Assembly (NCBI GenBank): GCA_020226215.1
Contig: CM035227.1
Location: forward strand, 19,657,866-19,721,865
From: Sindora glabra
Lineage: Eukaryota > Streptophyta > Magnoliopsida > Fabales > Fabaceae
DNA: 64,000 nt
Reading direction: 5' to 3'
Shown here: one piece after another, positions 36,498-48,622 of the stretch
Layout: every line of letters begins with the position of its first letter
How positions within the stretch are numbered: position 1 is the first letter of the stretch
Program-made: the position numbers and the translations under genes
The notes under the pieces: model-generated
Databases searched by the model: none
What the model was told of the DNA's origin: nothing
What the model saw: only the letters and a program-made list of their open reading frames with translations

Positions 36498-38648
36498 TCA
36501 ATTCCCAATCTCCCACACAGCGTAGTCTTGGCCAGAGGCAGCAACCTTGAAATTTGGTGGTATAAGATTTCCCAGATCCATCTTTGGCCCAATCTTAGTT
36601 ATGATCTTGTTGTCTATCTCAGCAACATAGAGGTCAGCATCAGCTGCTAAAATGTTCACACTGCTTTTCATGTTGATCCCATTCCTTGTCCTTACTGCAA
36701 TCAATTTGCCTATCTCCTCCTTTAGGCCCCAATCAAAGAAGTGATCATAAAACTGCATGAAAAGCAAGATTTGTTTGTTAATCAAACAGTGCAAGAATCA
36801 TAAACAACTAGAATATAACCCGTGCCATGCACGGGTTGCAATTTTTTATAATTTGAAATTATAAGTTTAATTAGTTTAGAAATTATATTTATAATTTTGA
36901 AATAAAAAATACTTTTTTTAACATGTTGGCAAATTAAAGAATTTTGTTAGAGAGTGAAGAATTATGGAAGGTAGCTTGCATGATAAAATGAGAGAAATAT
37001 TTGCTCGCCAAATTGGCGAGTGGCTCGCACGGCAACAGAAGATTTATTATAACAATATAATGAAAGAGAATCAAAATCACGAAAATTATATAATTAGACA
37101 AATATGAAATGATATAGTAATACGGTAACACTTATTTTAATGCACTCAATAATCACTTAATGCATACTTAGATAAAGTGAGATCAATTTAAATTAAATTT
37201 TATTAAATATATTATAAGTAAGAAAGGGTAGAGTGACTATCTTTATTTAGGCATATACATATATTATGAAAGAAGTTAGAAATTGTACTATTGTTGGGGT
37301 CCCAGGATGCGTTAGAATGTAAGCATATCCCTGCATGACTTTATCCGATGGGAATGGCCACTGCTGCTGAGTAGAACCAGTGTCATGGTTGTCAATAAAG
37401 GTCACTGCATTTTCTGGCTTTACACCAATCATGCCCGGTGGCTTGCTATTTGAATCTTTTAACCTCCATAATTCTCCTTGTACAGCAGCTTGAAGAATCC
37501 CTTTGGTTGTGAAATCAAAGGCAGTGACAACACCGCCTGAACCTTCAACCCAATTAACCAAATCACCCCTATGAGCATCCTGGTTAGCATTAGGCTTGCC
37601 ATCCTGACCATAAGAAAGAGACTTCCAATACTCTCCGACTGCGAAGTCGGGTGAAGTTTGCTCCATATAGATTTTCATAATACTCGGGGCATAACCCCTC
37701 ACAAAATCAAACCGCCAGCCGTCAAATCCAATTTCAGTCTTCAACCAGTTCATCCAATCTGACAACTCCCTCTGCACCTGTGTATTGAGATGGTCAATGT
37801 CAGGTGCAGCGGGATAGCCGTCACCGCTATCAAGATTTCCAGTGCCATCAGAATATGCAGTGTCATCTCTGCAAATGAAAGATGGGCCCCAGTCAAGCCG
37901 GGCATCATCCGTGCCGCCTTCAAAAATGCAGTAAATTCCTCTCCCGTCCTTCCTCTCTGCAGTTCTATGGTTGATGACAATGTCAGCAAGGCATTTGATC
38001 CCTTTAGCATGTAACTCTGCAATAAGTGACTTCAATTCATCTCGGGAACCGTATTTAGATGCATCCAGATCATATAGTCTCCCTGGAAGATATCCTGTGG
38101 GGAGTGGGATATACAAACTGTTAAGATTGATAGCCAAAGGAATCACAAGTAGAAAGAAACAATTAGGTATTTTGTTCATGATATGACCTATAATTGTAGC
38201 TCTGCTAGAAATATGATCATATATGAGGTGGACGCGGAACAAAATCAAACCTTTTTGAGCAGAAACCAAGTCTGAGTCTGAAATAACTACCCAACAAGTC
38301 ATATAAATAGTTCACAGAGAAGTATATACATATATATATATACCTTCTGAAGAAACAGACTGGGATGGAGGAGGGAGCCAAACGTGAGTGATTCCTGCAT
38401 TGGCAAGGTCAGGGATGGTATTCTTAAGCGAGTTGTACCATCCCCCTTTCTTGCTTGATTCCCAGTTGAATCCCTGTTGAACAACATTTAGCAGAATACT
38501 TACAAATTGAGAACTGAAATTCTTAATAAAAATGTGTCTGTGAAAGTGTTTGCATTACCTGGAAAAGCAGGGCAGAGGAAGCCAAAAAGGGCAGCAGTGA
38601 AATACAGAGGGAAACGAAGAGTGAGGAGAAGGAATTCATGGCTTTCAT
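36498..38648 (-). CDS. Alpha-amylase, copy D (intact, canonical)
   Basis: Secreted GH13 alpha-amylase. Exons 38648-38559, 38473-38344, 38094-37289 and 36752-36498 give 426 residues. Signal peptide 1-30, rich in Leu and Ser, ends at exon 1. Motifs are textbook: DIVINHR, GFDGWRFDFVRGY (Asp203 nucleophile), DFAVGEYW (Glu228), FIDNHDTGSTQ (Asp311) and GYAYILTHPG. The C-terminal domain ends at GNLIPPNF...WEIGN. Exon 2 is three codons shorter than in copies A-C, and the sequence is clearly diverged, so D is the oldest branch or the parent of the cluster. The alternative start at 38639 (fourth codon, MNSF) aligns better with copies A-C and fits the very close TATA box. The exon 3 donor is GTACAA rather than GTAAGT. 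Of the four copies it is the best candidate for a normal enzyme. Confidence 0.93.
36817..36837. repeat. Perfect 9-bp hairpin in intron 3 of amylase D
   Basis: AACCCGTGC and GCACGGGTT flank a CAT loop. GC-rich hairpins of this type are common at the tips of nonautonomous plant transposons. The surrounding AT-rich intron (536 bases) contains further palindromic GGCGAG/CTCGCC sequence near 37003-37020, suggesting an inserted element inside the intron. Confidence 0.5.
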
Positions 38649-38678
38649 TCTGTGTTGGAGCCAAGCGCTCCTGCGCCT

Positions 38679-38685
38679 TATATAG
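38679..38685 (-). promoter_or_regulatory. TATA box of amylase D
   Basis: TATATAA on the minus strand, only 31 bases from the first ATG (38648) and 40 from the second (38639). Usual TATA-to-start spacing would leave almost no leader before the first ATG, which favours initiation at the second. Confidence 0.6.
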
Positions 38686-38702
38686 GCATTATTGGCTGAT
38701 TT

Positions 38703-38838
38703 TCAGCCTAAAAAATCAGTTTATGCGGGGTCTATACCTTAAAGAGTTAACCCCTAGTTTGGGTACAATAAATCAGCCTAAAAAATCAGTTTATGCGGGG
38801 TCTATACGTTGAAGAGTTAACCCCTAGTTTGGGTACAA
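38703..38838. repeat. Two tandem 70-bp repeats upstream of amylase D
   Basis: The unit beginning TCAGCCTAAAAAATCAG and ending GGGTACAA occurs at 38703 and 38773, with three or four differences (for example ACCTTAAAG versus ACGTTGAAG). It lies directly upstream of the TATA box, within the likely promoter. Confidence 0.85.
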
Positions 38839-39034
38839 GAAAAATATGGGGGAAAGGAGAAATATTTTAAATTCGAATTGATAAGAAAATGAGAGAAATT
38901 TTTTTGAAATTTGAATTGATTATAAAATTATAATCATAAATTTATTTTTAATATTTTTTCTCTCTCTTTCTCTTTTTAATTCAAACAAAAGAGAGGAGAA
39001 AATTTTAAAAATTTCTTTCTTCTCTAAACAAAGC
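38820..39034. mobile_element. Short MITE next to amylase D promoter (tentative)
   Basis: Bounded by TTA (38817-38819 and 39035-39037). The left part has CTAGTTTGGGTAC and the right end reverse-complements to GCTTTGTTTAGAGAAG. Ends follow the GTTTRG pattern of nearby Tourist-like elements, but pairing is weak and the left border overlaps the 70-bp repeat. Confidence 0.35.
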
Positions 39035-39037
39035 TTA

Positions 39038-41784
39038 ATTCGAAACGATGAAAGACAAACCTTAAAATTTAAATTTATTATAATTACAAATTGATAAAGA
39101 CATTGGAAGGGAGGGATGGAACCAGGGGGAACAGTAATATTATTTCCTTTTTATAATTAGGTAAGTACCTATTATTTCTATTTTAATTAAAAATTTTAAA
39201 CAATCAATTTCTACATTCCCTTATTTTAAATTTCACATTAGTTTTATCTTTATATCTCAACACTAATTATCACTTGAATTAAGAAAAATTCATAATTGTA
39301 TATTTTAATATTGTTCTAATTTTTTTCTTTTGAACTTAAGAAAATGATTATTCTATTTTATTTGTTTCATATCAATCCATAAATAATTGTTTAACGAAGA
39401 TACTAAAATCATTTAATATAACAAACAATAAAATGCAATTACATTTTTTTAATACTTTTTTGTGTTGGTTTTTAAAACTATCATCAAGCTGTAAATGAAA
39501 TGTGTTATTTTTCTATTAAATAATAAATTTTAAATTTTTAGTTTAAATTGTACTTTATAATTCGCCTGCAATTCCACTCATTTTTATTTAATTTATATAA
39601 TTTACTCAAATCTTTATTTTTATATTATAAATGTGATATAATATTATGAATTTTTATTTAAAAAATGCAGAAAAAGTCTACTTTTATTATATATTTTGCA
39701 TGATTTGTATGTAACTTATATTATCACCTAAATTAGTTTTCTTTTCATATTATAGCTTAATTTTGATATAATTCTTTATTATATTATTTTAGTGTAAAAA
39801 GTTATTGATGTATTATAATTAACTAAAATATATTAAAACATACTCATTTAAGATATAGGTGATTTTATACATCAAAATCAAAATACACATATACTCACTT
39901 AATTGACTTCTGCTAAAAAAAAGTAATGTTAAAAAATCAAAGAGAAAGGGATATTAGAGACTGCGTTTAGGAAATTCAATCAAATTTCCAACCCAAATTC
40001 ATCAATATATTGAAAATCCTAAAATTAACATAAAAGAAAAAAAAAACATTGCATTAGAAGAATCAATCACAAAATGAAATAGGAAAAAGGGAATATATTA
40101 ATTAGATGAAACAAGGAAAATACGAAGAAAAAATGCTTAGGTTGGTAGAAAGCACAAATCACGGAATCTTTTAAAAAATTCTTGTGCTTGTCTGGTCATT
40201 CTTCCTTCCAAAATTAAAGTCACTGAGATTGAATGAAGAAGAGGAATATTGAAATTCAAAGATAAAAGGAAGGAAGAGTAAGCAAAGAAAAGAGAAGAAG
40301 CATTATTGCATAAAAGGGGAAATGATGAAATTGAAGATCTGTAATACGGAAAAGAATATTAGAGAAATTTTGAAACGGTAAGGATGATAATGTGTTAAGT
40401 AAACCAAGGAATATTAGAGCAGATTTGGCCATGAGAGAAAGGGTAAAGGAGGGGGAAAGCGATAAGAACGAGTAAATAGAGTATTATAATGTTGAAAGGG
40501 AAAGAATATGGTATGTTATTGATAGAGTAGTGTATTAATATATTATTATATATTATTACATATTATATTTATTTTTAAGTTAAATTTGATATGTTATATA
40601 ATAATAAATTAATAATTAAATTTGATAGTGCATTCCTACTAGCAGCCTAATAATTTCCAAATTTGAAAACAAAAAGATATAAGTTGAAGGCGTGTGAAAG
40701 AAGATTGGAAAACTTGAAAATACCCGTGTTCAGAGAATTGATTTCCTAAATAGCCATTCCACGTTACTGGTTGAAAAAAAAAGAAAGAAATGGAACAAAG
40801 ATTCCATTTGAAATAGTTGCATTTAGAAAGTTAAAAAAATAAAAAGGAAAAAATTTCGTCTCAAAGGCCATCTGGCAAATTTAAGAAAGATAGTAATAAT
40901 GCCTAATTTAATATTATTATTCACTCTACAAAGTTTTGACCGAATAATTATCAGCTAAATAATTATATTTGATTTAGATTGATCGATAAAAATGATATGT
41001 CGAAAATGTAAGCTTCGAATTGAGTGAAGAATTTGAATAAAAAACAATAGCAAACAAGTATGATAAAAGAGATTGTTTCGACGGTCAAAAATTAAAATTT
41101 GGACATTCTAAAAAAAGTTAATGGAAGAAACAGTTGAAAAAATGATATTCAACCAAATTGTTATTTTAAGTCAACAAAAATATACCTCGCTGAAATTTTA
41201 TATATCAATTTTCGGTAGAAAGGATTTTTAAAAATTTGAAAAAAAAGTTGTGACTTAAAAGTTTGACAATATGGTGTTCGTCACCTCAATAATTTCAACC
41301 TACCACAATTGTCAATATTTAAGATAGAAATAATCAAGTGATCTTAGTTGAAGCGACTTATCAAAAATTTGATAATGATCTATATAAGAGTGACATATCA
41401 GCAATTCACAAAATTAGAAGTTATGATTCCCCATCTTGAAGGAAATTTTTAGAGGTTAGGCGTGGCAAATGCATACAATTACACATGTCCAAGATCGATA
41501 AGGAAGTTGTCCAAAATAATTATAGGTATTTTTTCACTAAAAATTTTTTTTTTTAGTATAAATAAGAGAAGAATAGAAGATTTATGATCTTAGGCCATTC
41601 AAACAATCAAATCACACATTCTACATTTATTTTTAGCACTCTACTAACTAACATGACACTCATATGTTTTAGTTGTAATTTTAATTTTGGAACTCCACCT
41701 TCTTTATTATAAGTCCGCCGTTCAAGTTCCTACATCTTTCTATTATTTTGCATTTTTCCTAGATTTATAATAGGAATTTGCAAT
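39038..41784. other. Intergenic DNA, nothing firmly recognised
   Basis: No gene, tRNA or rRNA is visible. The part from about 41300 to 41700, with AGTATAAATAAGAG followed by AT-rich sequence, could be an old LTR, but no partner copy is present. Confidence 0.45.
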
Positions 41785-42402
41785 TAGGGATGTAAAACAA
41801 GTTGTGGGCTTGCAAGCTTTGCAGATAGCTTGAGAGTGCGGAGCGGGGTGGTCTAATCCTCTTTATACTTGACCCGTTTTTATTACGAGCTCATACAGGC
41901 AAGTTCGCATGGGCTTTCATTGTAGGTTCACGCAAGCAAATCCGCACAAGTTGAGGCTTGCGATCAAGCCCACGTAGGCTTGATTGTGAGCCTATGCGGG
42001 CTTTTTTTAATTTTTAATAATTTTTTAAGTATTTATGAACTTTCTTAATCTTATCTAATTCTTAATCTAATATACAATAATTTAATATGATTTTTTTAGA
42101 CTTATTTGAATAACTAATTACAAAAAATAAAAAAATTTACTTAGATAATTATAATTTACAAAAGAAAATTAAAATTTTTAAATCTAAATTAATGTAATAT
42201 TTCCTTAAATATGCCTTCCTCAATATTTAAAGTTTGATTTTTAATTTTTTACATGCACATTTTTAATAATTTAATTATTTGTAATTGCAAAAAGAAAAAG
42301 AAATGCAAATTAACCACAAGCTCCTGTGATCCTACCCAAAAATACCCATATTAACTACGGACAAGCTCGCATGGGCATGCCCCACCCCACTTTGCGTCCT
42401 TA
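41785..42402. mobile_element. hAT-like MITE with 8-bp target duplication
   Basis: Flanks TTTGCAAT (41777-41784) and TTTACAAT (42403-42410) form an 8-bp duplication with one mismatch. The ends are TAGGGATGTAAAAC and, reverse-complemented, TAAGGACGCAAAG, matching at most positions. The outer regions carry GGGCTTGC/GCAAGCCC-type motifs and the core is AT-rich. It has no transposase. Confidence 0.8.
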
Positions 42403-42410
42403 TTTACAAT

Positions 42411-44330
42411 TCCATTTTAATTCATGTATAGTTATCTTTTTCAATTGAATCTCATACATCTTTACACTTCTTGTATTTCATTTGTAATCAAGATTGTAAT
42501 TGAATTTTATAATTTATAAATTCTTCATGTTTGTTGTAAGTCCAATGTTAAAATTCATGCACATGTGCATTCTTTCATATTTTACTCTAATTAATAATAA
42601 AAATCTACAATTCATTAACTTTCATGTTATTTACATGGTTATTTTGTAATTTAAAAAAAGACTCAATTTCACTTGTTTATTATGGAATCCACCAATTGAT
42701 GTAGTTTTCCTGTGTAGACAAATATTTGGATAGACAAATAGAAAGAGAGTTAAAATTTTGTGAATACAAGCATAATTCTCACAAGTCACATTATGATTCC
42801 CTTGTCCTCTGAAAAATGCTTCTAAAATATAAGAACGGTGACTGTTTGGCAAGCAACCGAAGAGAGTCAAACTGTCAAAGTTACACGTAAGTAGTAGAAT
42901 TCCAGCCAAGAACATGTCCATCAATCGCCCGCAATCTAGGTTGTGCTGATAAATGCGTTCACTCTAAATCCCGTATGGGCCCGCTACTCCAAAGTCTCCA
43001 ATTATGGGATATAAGATGGGACGGGAAGGTTTCAAACAGCCCAAATGGGTTCGGGTAACGAAGGGCTGGGCATCAAACTAGATATAAAAGAAAGAAGAGA
43101 CTGGAATTGGAGCCACATTTTTTGACCCAATCCGAATCTTTGCGATTTAGACCATTTAGTTTATTAAAAAAAAGAGTAAGTTTTAACGAAAAATTGAATT
43201 ATTTTGAAAATAATTTTTTTATTAATTTTGATGATAAGAACCTTGATTGTGCGGCAAGGATCAACGTTGAAGTTATCGTATTACCCTATCAGTTTTCCCA
43301 CACGCAATTCACAAAAATCATAGTCAAACAAATCGTCTTTTGTGCGGGACTTGCAGGTAAAGGCAAATGATTGTAGCATAACAAATTCACAAATTAGCAA
43401 AAGCCATTTATGTTAATCCCACTTCGAGGAAAAAGATAACTATAACAAGGGGGTCATCTATGTCAATAATGATCTAATTCAGGCAGCCAGGAGCATCTTC
43501 TCATACGTAAAACAATGGATAAATTAAAACTAAATGCAATCCTTCTTTTTTTTGGGATGATTCTATTAGGGCTGAAATAATTAGTTCAGGCAAGTTTGTG
43601 CTGTCCACTGCACTTCCATTTAAAGCGAGCTGCAAAATCCGCAAATCCATTTTTCAACCTTTAGAGGGTGATCTGTGGATATTCAATCTTAAAGATAGAA
43701 GTAAATCATATGACCGTCATGTGACTAGTTTTCACCTATATAACATTAAGATACTATAATTCCGTTTTCTGCTAAAATTATAATCACAAAAATAAAATAT
43801 CTATTTAATTTTTTTAGAAAAATAAAGAATAAAAAACTGAAACAACATACATTAAAATTTTAATTTAAACAAAGTTTTGATTTGAAATGATATGATTAAT
43901 GTGTTTTGATATTATAGATAGTTGAAAAAGACGATGACAATTAATGCAACTTGTTTAGAGTTTTAAAATTGTAATTAAACCTCTTCACACACACACAAAA
44001 AAAAAAAAAAATCTAAAATTGCAACTTTCATATCATTGGAAAATTTTCAAATACAATGATGATGTAGAAGCGTTTTGGCATGGATACTTAACGTAATTTG
44101 ATTTTTAATCTATTCTGCAAGTAAAGATAAAAAAACAAATGCACTAAAAAATAAAATGAGAGAATACAAATGATATAAGGATTTCCAAATTCACATTTTA
44201 AATGCACCTCAGATTACATTGCAGCTTTCCTTTACCATTCAGTACAGTTTTTTTTTTTTCCTAATAGCATATATATACACTCTTTATTTTCAATAATCAC
44301 TACAAAAGAATAAGAGTTAGATGTATCCTC
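42411..44330. other. Intergenic DNA, nothing recognised
   Basis: Two open frames (42631-42924 minus and 43107-43370 plus, 97 and 87 codons) were examined. Neither shows a known motif, a plausible splice pattern or a homologous neighbour, so they are left out as genes. A poly-A/AC run sits at 43988-44012. Confidence 0.45.
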
Positions 44331-44740
44331 ATAGGGATAATAAGGGTAATTCTTCTATACCACCTAAATTTGAGGTAGTATGCACACATGCTATTACAAA
44401 TTTTATGGGATTTTCTCATAAAACTTACAATATTTTTACATAAAATTAATATTTTTTTCATAATAGCATAAGTTATGAAGGATAACAATTCACATAAATC
44501 TTACAATTTTTTTACAACATCTTGTAACTTTTTTTTATAAATCTTTACCATGAATAGTGATGGTTGCCCCACAAAAATTTTAGGAGCTTTATAGAAAAAA
44601 TAGCGAATCTTATGAAAAAAAATACAAAATTTTATGAAAAAAATTTGCAAGATTTATAAAAAAATAAAAAATAATTGTATAGGTTATATCGATACTCCTT
44701 ATTCTAAGTAAGTACTAGAGAATACCCTATGAATATAAAT
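44331..44740. mobile_element. Possible small inverted-repeat element
   Basis: The left side TCATAGGGATAATAAGGG and the reverse complement of the right side TCATAGGGTATTCTC share the first eight bases. The interior repeats motifs like TTACAAnATTTT on one side and their complements on the other. It is weakly supported. Confidence 0.3.
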
Positions 44741-45019
44741 TCTCTCATCTCTCCCTAAAACAAACTTTACATTACATAAATATTTATAATCCAAGCTTTA
44801 ATCAAAGGATAAATCTAACCCAACAACAATAATAAATAATAAAATTTTATCAATTGGATCATAATCCTAACTCATCAAAATTCAAACTTAAATAAAATAA
44901 AAACTCAAATCAAATTATTCTATTTTGTAATAAATAGACTTTGACTCAAAATCACAACATATATCCATTCGTCAAGTCAATTTCATTTAAGACATCTTTC
45001 CTCATAATTCACCTCATTC

Positions 45020-46580
45020 AAAATAGGAGAAAATGTAAATAACCTCCTTGAATTTTTTTGAATTTCACATTAAGTATATAAGCTTTTAAATGCAACACTT
45101 TACCCTTAAAGTTTTCTAACTATTGAAATAGTTAGTGTGTTGTCAAAACTAACAGTTTAGATCACATAACGTGATTGCTTCCTTCTTATTCCTTCATGCT
45201 TCTGTAACAAAAAGGAAGGCTTCCCTCTTATTTTGCCTTCTACATTACCAAAAACATAGGCTTCGTTATTGATCTTAGAAAACTATGAAGATAGTAAATC
45301 GTTATTAGCCTTAAAAAACTATTTGAATAATGTTTATTGGACAAATCATTAACTTCAGACATCAGTTTCCTTTCATTATCATTTTTGTTTCTTCCTCTCT
45401 CGTCAAGTAATCATGAACTGGGCATATTTATCCTTATCTGAATGTTGTTAAATAAGAACTCTTAGCTACAAAGATCTTTCATCAATTTCCTTGCAATTTA
45501 AATTATTGTTTTGCATAGCAAAATATTGGTTGACTTTGTGATGTTGCTTTTCACTTGATTGATTCCTCTCATTAAGCACAAAAGGATTTGCACGGATAAA
45601 GAGAAAAGAGGAGAAGTGTGCTAAGGATCAAAGAGACTTGTAGTATTTAATTTAGGAACTGAAGATTATTCATTTTTTCTTTTCCTTCCTCTCTCTTTGT
45701 TGCCTAATTGCTCCAGTCAAGGGAAGCCTTCAGCTTTAAGCAAAAGATATATTCTACTGCTCATGGATTTTCTCTTGGTGCCTATCGAATGTATATCATT
45801 TACATTGAGCGGTAAGTGATAACCATTTATGTGCAACCATTTTTCAGGATGCTCTTGTAATTAGAGGTACAAATAGATTCCAAATTGTTGGAAACTCATC
45901 TGAAGATGTTGTGCGATAGAATGAACAGAAACATGTAGTTTTAACTGGAGGTCTAAAATCTAGCATGGCACCGCATATGACTTTTAATTATGCTGAATGG
46001 CTTATTAATATTACATAAAACAACCCCTGCGGGCTAAAAAAGTTGTGGTACAATTTAATTGTAGAAAGTTGGTGGTATCCAACTCCTAACCAAAATCTAG
46101 TTGACATATCAACCAAATTTGGCATATTTTTGCGGAGCTGGAGGAGTATTTAGAGCCTTGCTTATATCTACAGAACATGAAGTAGCTACGCCGGTTAAGT
46201 GTGATGCCAAGGAAAATAAAGGGAAAGCATGTTTTTCGGTGCTGGTATAGGGTTTAGAGTCTTACTCATAGTTATAGAACATGAGGGGCAACTCAAGTTA
46301 TGAGTAATGCCAAGGAAAATAAAGGGGAAGCACAATTTATATTTTAGTACCGATTGAAAAAGGTTTCAGATTATACACTAACAGCTTGATAGCGTGATGT
46401 ATCTTGCCTTTGCCCTATTATTCATGTGCTCTCCACGTGACCAAAGTTGTTAGTTTCAATGGCAACTAATTGTTTCAATATTTAGAAAACTTTGGGATTA
46501 AAGTGTTAAAAATAAAAGTTCGTGTACTAGGTATGTAGCTCATGCAAAGTTAAACTAATTGAAACACATTCTCGGATTGC
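45020..46580. mobile_element. Mutator-like element with long inverted ends and gene-like cargo
   Basis: The left segment 45020-45170 (GAATTTCACATTAAGTATAT, ACACTTTACCCTTAAAGTTT) is the imperfect inverted repeat of 46440-46580 (AAACTTTGGGATTAAAGTGT, AACTAATTGTTTCAATA). Ends of more than 100 bases are typical of Mutator-like elements. The interior, unlike its surroundings, has GC-normal stretches (45800-46340) with an internal direct repeat and short open pieces, as in elements that have captured host gene fragments. No transposase was found and the source gene was not identified. Confidence 0.5.
46147..46332. repeat. Imperfect direct repeat of about 90 bp
   Basis: Two units share GTTTAGAGYCTTRCTYATA, AGAACATGA and TGCCAAGGAAAATAAAGG in the same order, starting near 46150 and 46250. 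One reading frame of each gives a related but interrupted peptide (a Gly-Ala-Gly start then an aliphatic stretch), so they may be two decayed copies of one coding exon. Confidence 0.55.
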
Positions 46581-47341
46581 TCGTTAAGACTACCCAGCTG
46601 AAGCCTGTAGGGTTTGAGAATCCATGTTGAAATTTATGCCTCAGACTCACTAACAACTCGCTAACACGTATTTCCAGCTTAAAGATTTGGGATGTATATC
46701 GCTTTCCCTTTTTTTTTTTTTTTAATAATCCTTGCAATATCAGTTGAAGTGTTTCAATAACAGTATGCAGAGATTTCATTGATATTGTCCATGAATTCTT
46801 TCACCCAAGTTTGATAAAATAGCTCTGTCTCTTGCTAACAAGAAAAGTCCTTCATCAATCTAGTCACTTCGAGCTATCATACACTCAAGCTGGTACTAAC
46901 ATGTTTCAGCTTTGAAATGTATCCGAGGTTCAGCACCAGTCAGGGGATGTCTATTTGCCAGCTCATGTATACGGCAAGATAGACCTTCTTGTCTATCCAA
47001 TATACACATACTAAAAAATATCAAGATTAGTAAGAACTGATTCATAGCATGCACAAAAGAACGAGGTAGTGTTAAACACTGCTTTATTCACTGTATGTCC
47101 AGCTTGATTCATATGAAATATTGTGATAGCATAAATACTTGTACTCTTTGGCAGATATGCAGAATATCATTATAAAATTATACAGTACTGGAATTAACTT
47201 GTGAGGTAATGTACCAGAATAAACTTATGAAGCAATGTGGAGACTACAGATATAGATCTCAACCTTACGAGTCTTGCTACAGTCTTTACTTGCTGCCAAA
47301 AGATACTTGAAGAACCCCAGCGCAAGCACTAACACATCAAC
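46581..47341. other. SCP2 3' flank
   Basis: No gene is seen. It includes the presumed 3' UTR of the SCP2 gene; a polyadenylation site cannot be fixed by eye. A run of T at 46706-46723 is the only notable simple sequence. Confidence 0.4.
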
Positions 47342-48622
47342 TCACATCTTCGAAGGCTTTGGGAAGATATCTGGAGTGAATTTCTGGGCAGCGCTGAGAC
47401 TTCCCTTAATCTTCATTGCACCCCTGAATCCATATTATCATTACAAAATATTTAAATGAACATGAATACATCAGAGGAAACAATGGTTAAAAGATTGAAG
47501 AATCTGTCAAAAGGTCAAACCTCATGAAAGCTATCTGTGGATTCATCTTTCCCAAGGCAACCTTAACAAAATCATCATCCTTAAATGAAAATGTTGCGTC
47601 GGGCTTCCCACCTTCATATGGTCCTAGACATCCATACACCAGAATAATAAAATGTCAAAGCATTGAAGACGTTTTTCCATCAGTTCTCCCAAAAACCATC
47701 AAACTCAATGAGATTTAGCCAGATTAAGCATAGAACATCCAACTCATTCAAAGGATGATGCAGAAGTTGTTGTCTAGCATTCTGCTGACTAGATTACAGT
47801 CAATACCCATAAAATTTTGATAGATTCAATAGTATAAGAAATGGCAACAAGTAACAGATGAAACACAACAGAAAATACACGAAGTTTTAAGGTCGGTTCG
47901 CTAATCATACAGAATAGTTCGTAGTGGCACAATGTAGAAAGTGCTAGCACAATTAATTGAGAGGTCATTAACAGATTTTGTGGCAGAGATGGTCGATTTA
48001 GTTAAAAGTTATAAAGTAATGACTAAGAACATAGTAGGAGCATTATATTTGCTTTTTAAATCACTGACACATCTATCCCACATCCTTCTCATACTTGCAC
48101 AATGCGGTGTTAATTTCATATCCCTTTATTCATAGTATGTGTAACTCATATCCCTGTATTCCTACTATGTGTAAATTTCTCCAATTGTTTGGGGAATTCT
48201 AAGCTAAATGACAATTCCACCGCTATCTGAACAATAGGAAACATTTGGAAGTTCAACCTTGCTCTATATCTAATGTATATATAACCAAAGAATATCAGAA
48301 AGAAAACCATAACAAAATCATAAGAAAGCCGACCTTTGGTGACCTCTCCTTTCTTCAGATCAACAGTATACACGACCTCGTCGATTCCAATTTTCTACAA
48401 TTCAATTAGAATTTTGGTGGATTAGGCCATTCAGGAGTACGGATTTAGGGATTGAAAAAAGGGGGGAAAGGAGAACAACCGGAGAACCTTAGGAGCAATA
48501 TTGATCTGATAAACGAGGCCAATCTTCTTCGTGAGGTCTTTGCCAGCGTCCGTGCCAAGGTGCTGCTTCATCTGCTCCATTATGGCATCAGACTTTAGCT
48601 GCTGCTGCTGGTTATCACCCAT
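47342..48622 (-). CDS. SCP2: Sterol carrier protein 2 (SCP2)
   Basis: A small single-domain lipid-transfer protein; plant homologues are peroxisomal and move acyl lipids and sterols. Exons 48622-48488, 48394-48334, 47623-47521 and 47423-47342, all GT-AG, give 126 residues, close to the roughly 123 expected. Family motifs are in order: SDAIMEQMKQHL, the IGLVYQINIAPK strand, VVYTVDLKKGEVTKG, GGKPDATFSFKDDDF, then ALGKMNPQIAFM, GAMKIKGSLSAAQKF and PKPSKM. The final SKM is an acceptable variant of the SKL peroxisome signal (PTS1). A QQQQ tract at residues 5-8 follows the start. The gene appears intact, and it is functionally unrelated to the amylase cluster. Confidence 0.93.

Noticed and set aside
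43107..43370. 87-codon plus-strand frame
   Set aside because: Composition is ordinary intergenic, with no motif, no homologous neighbour and no splice support.
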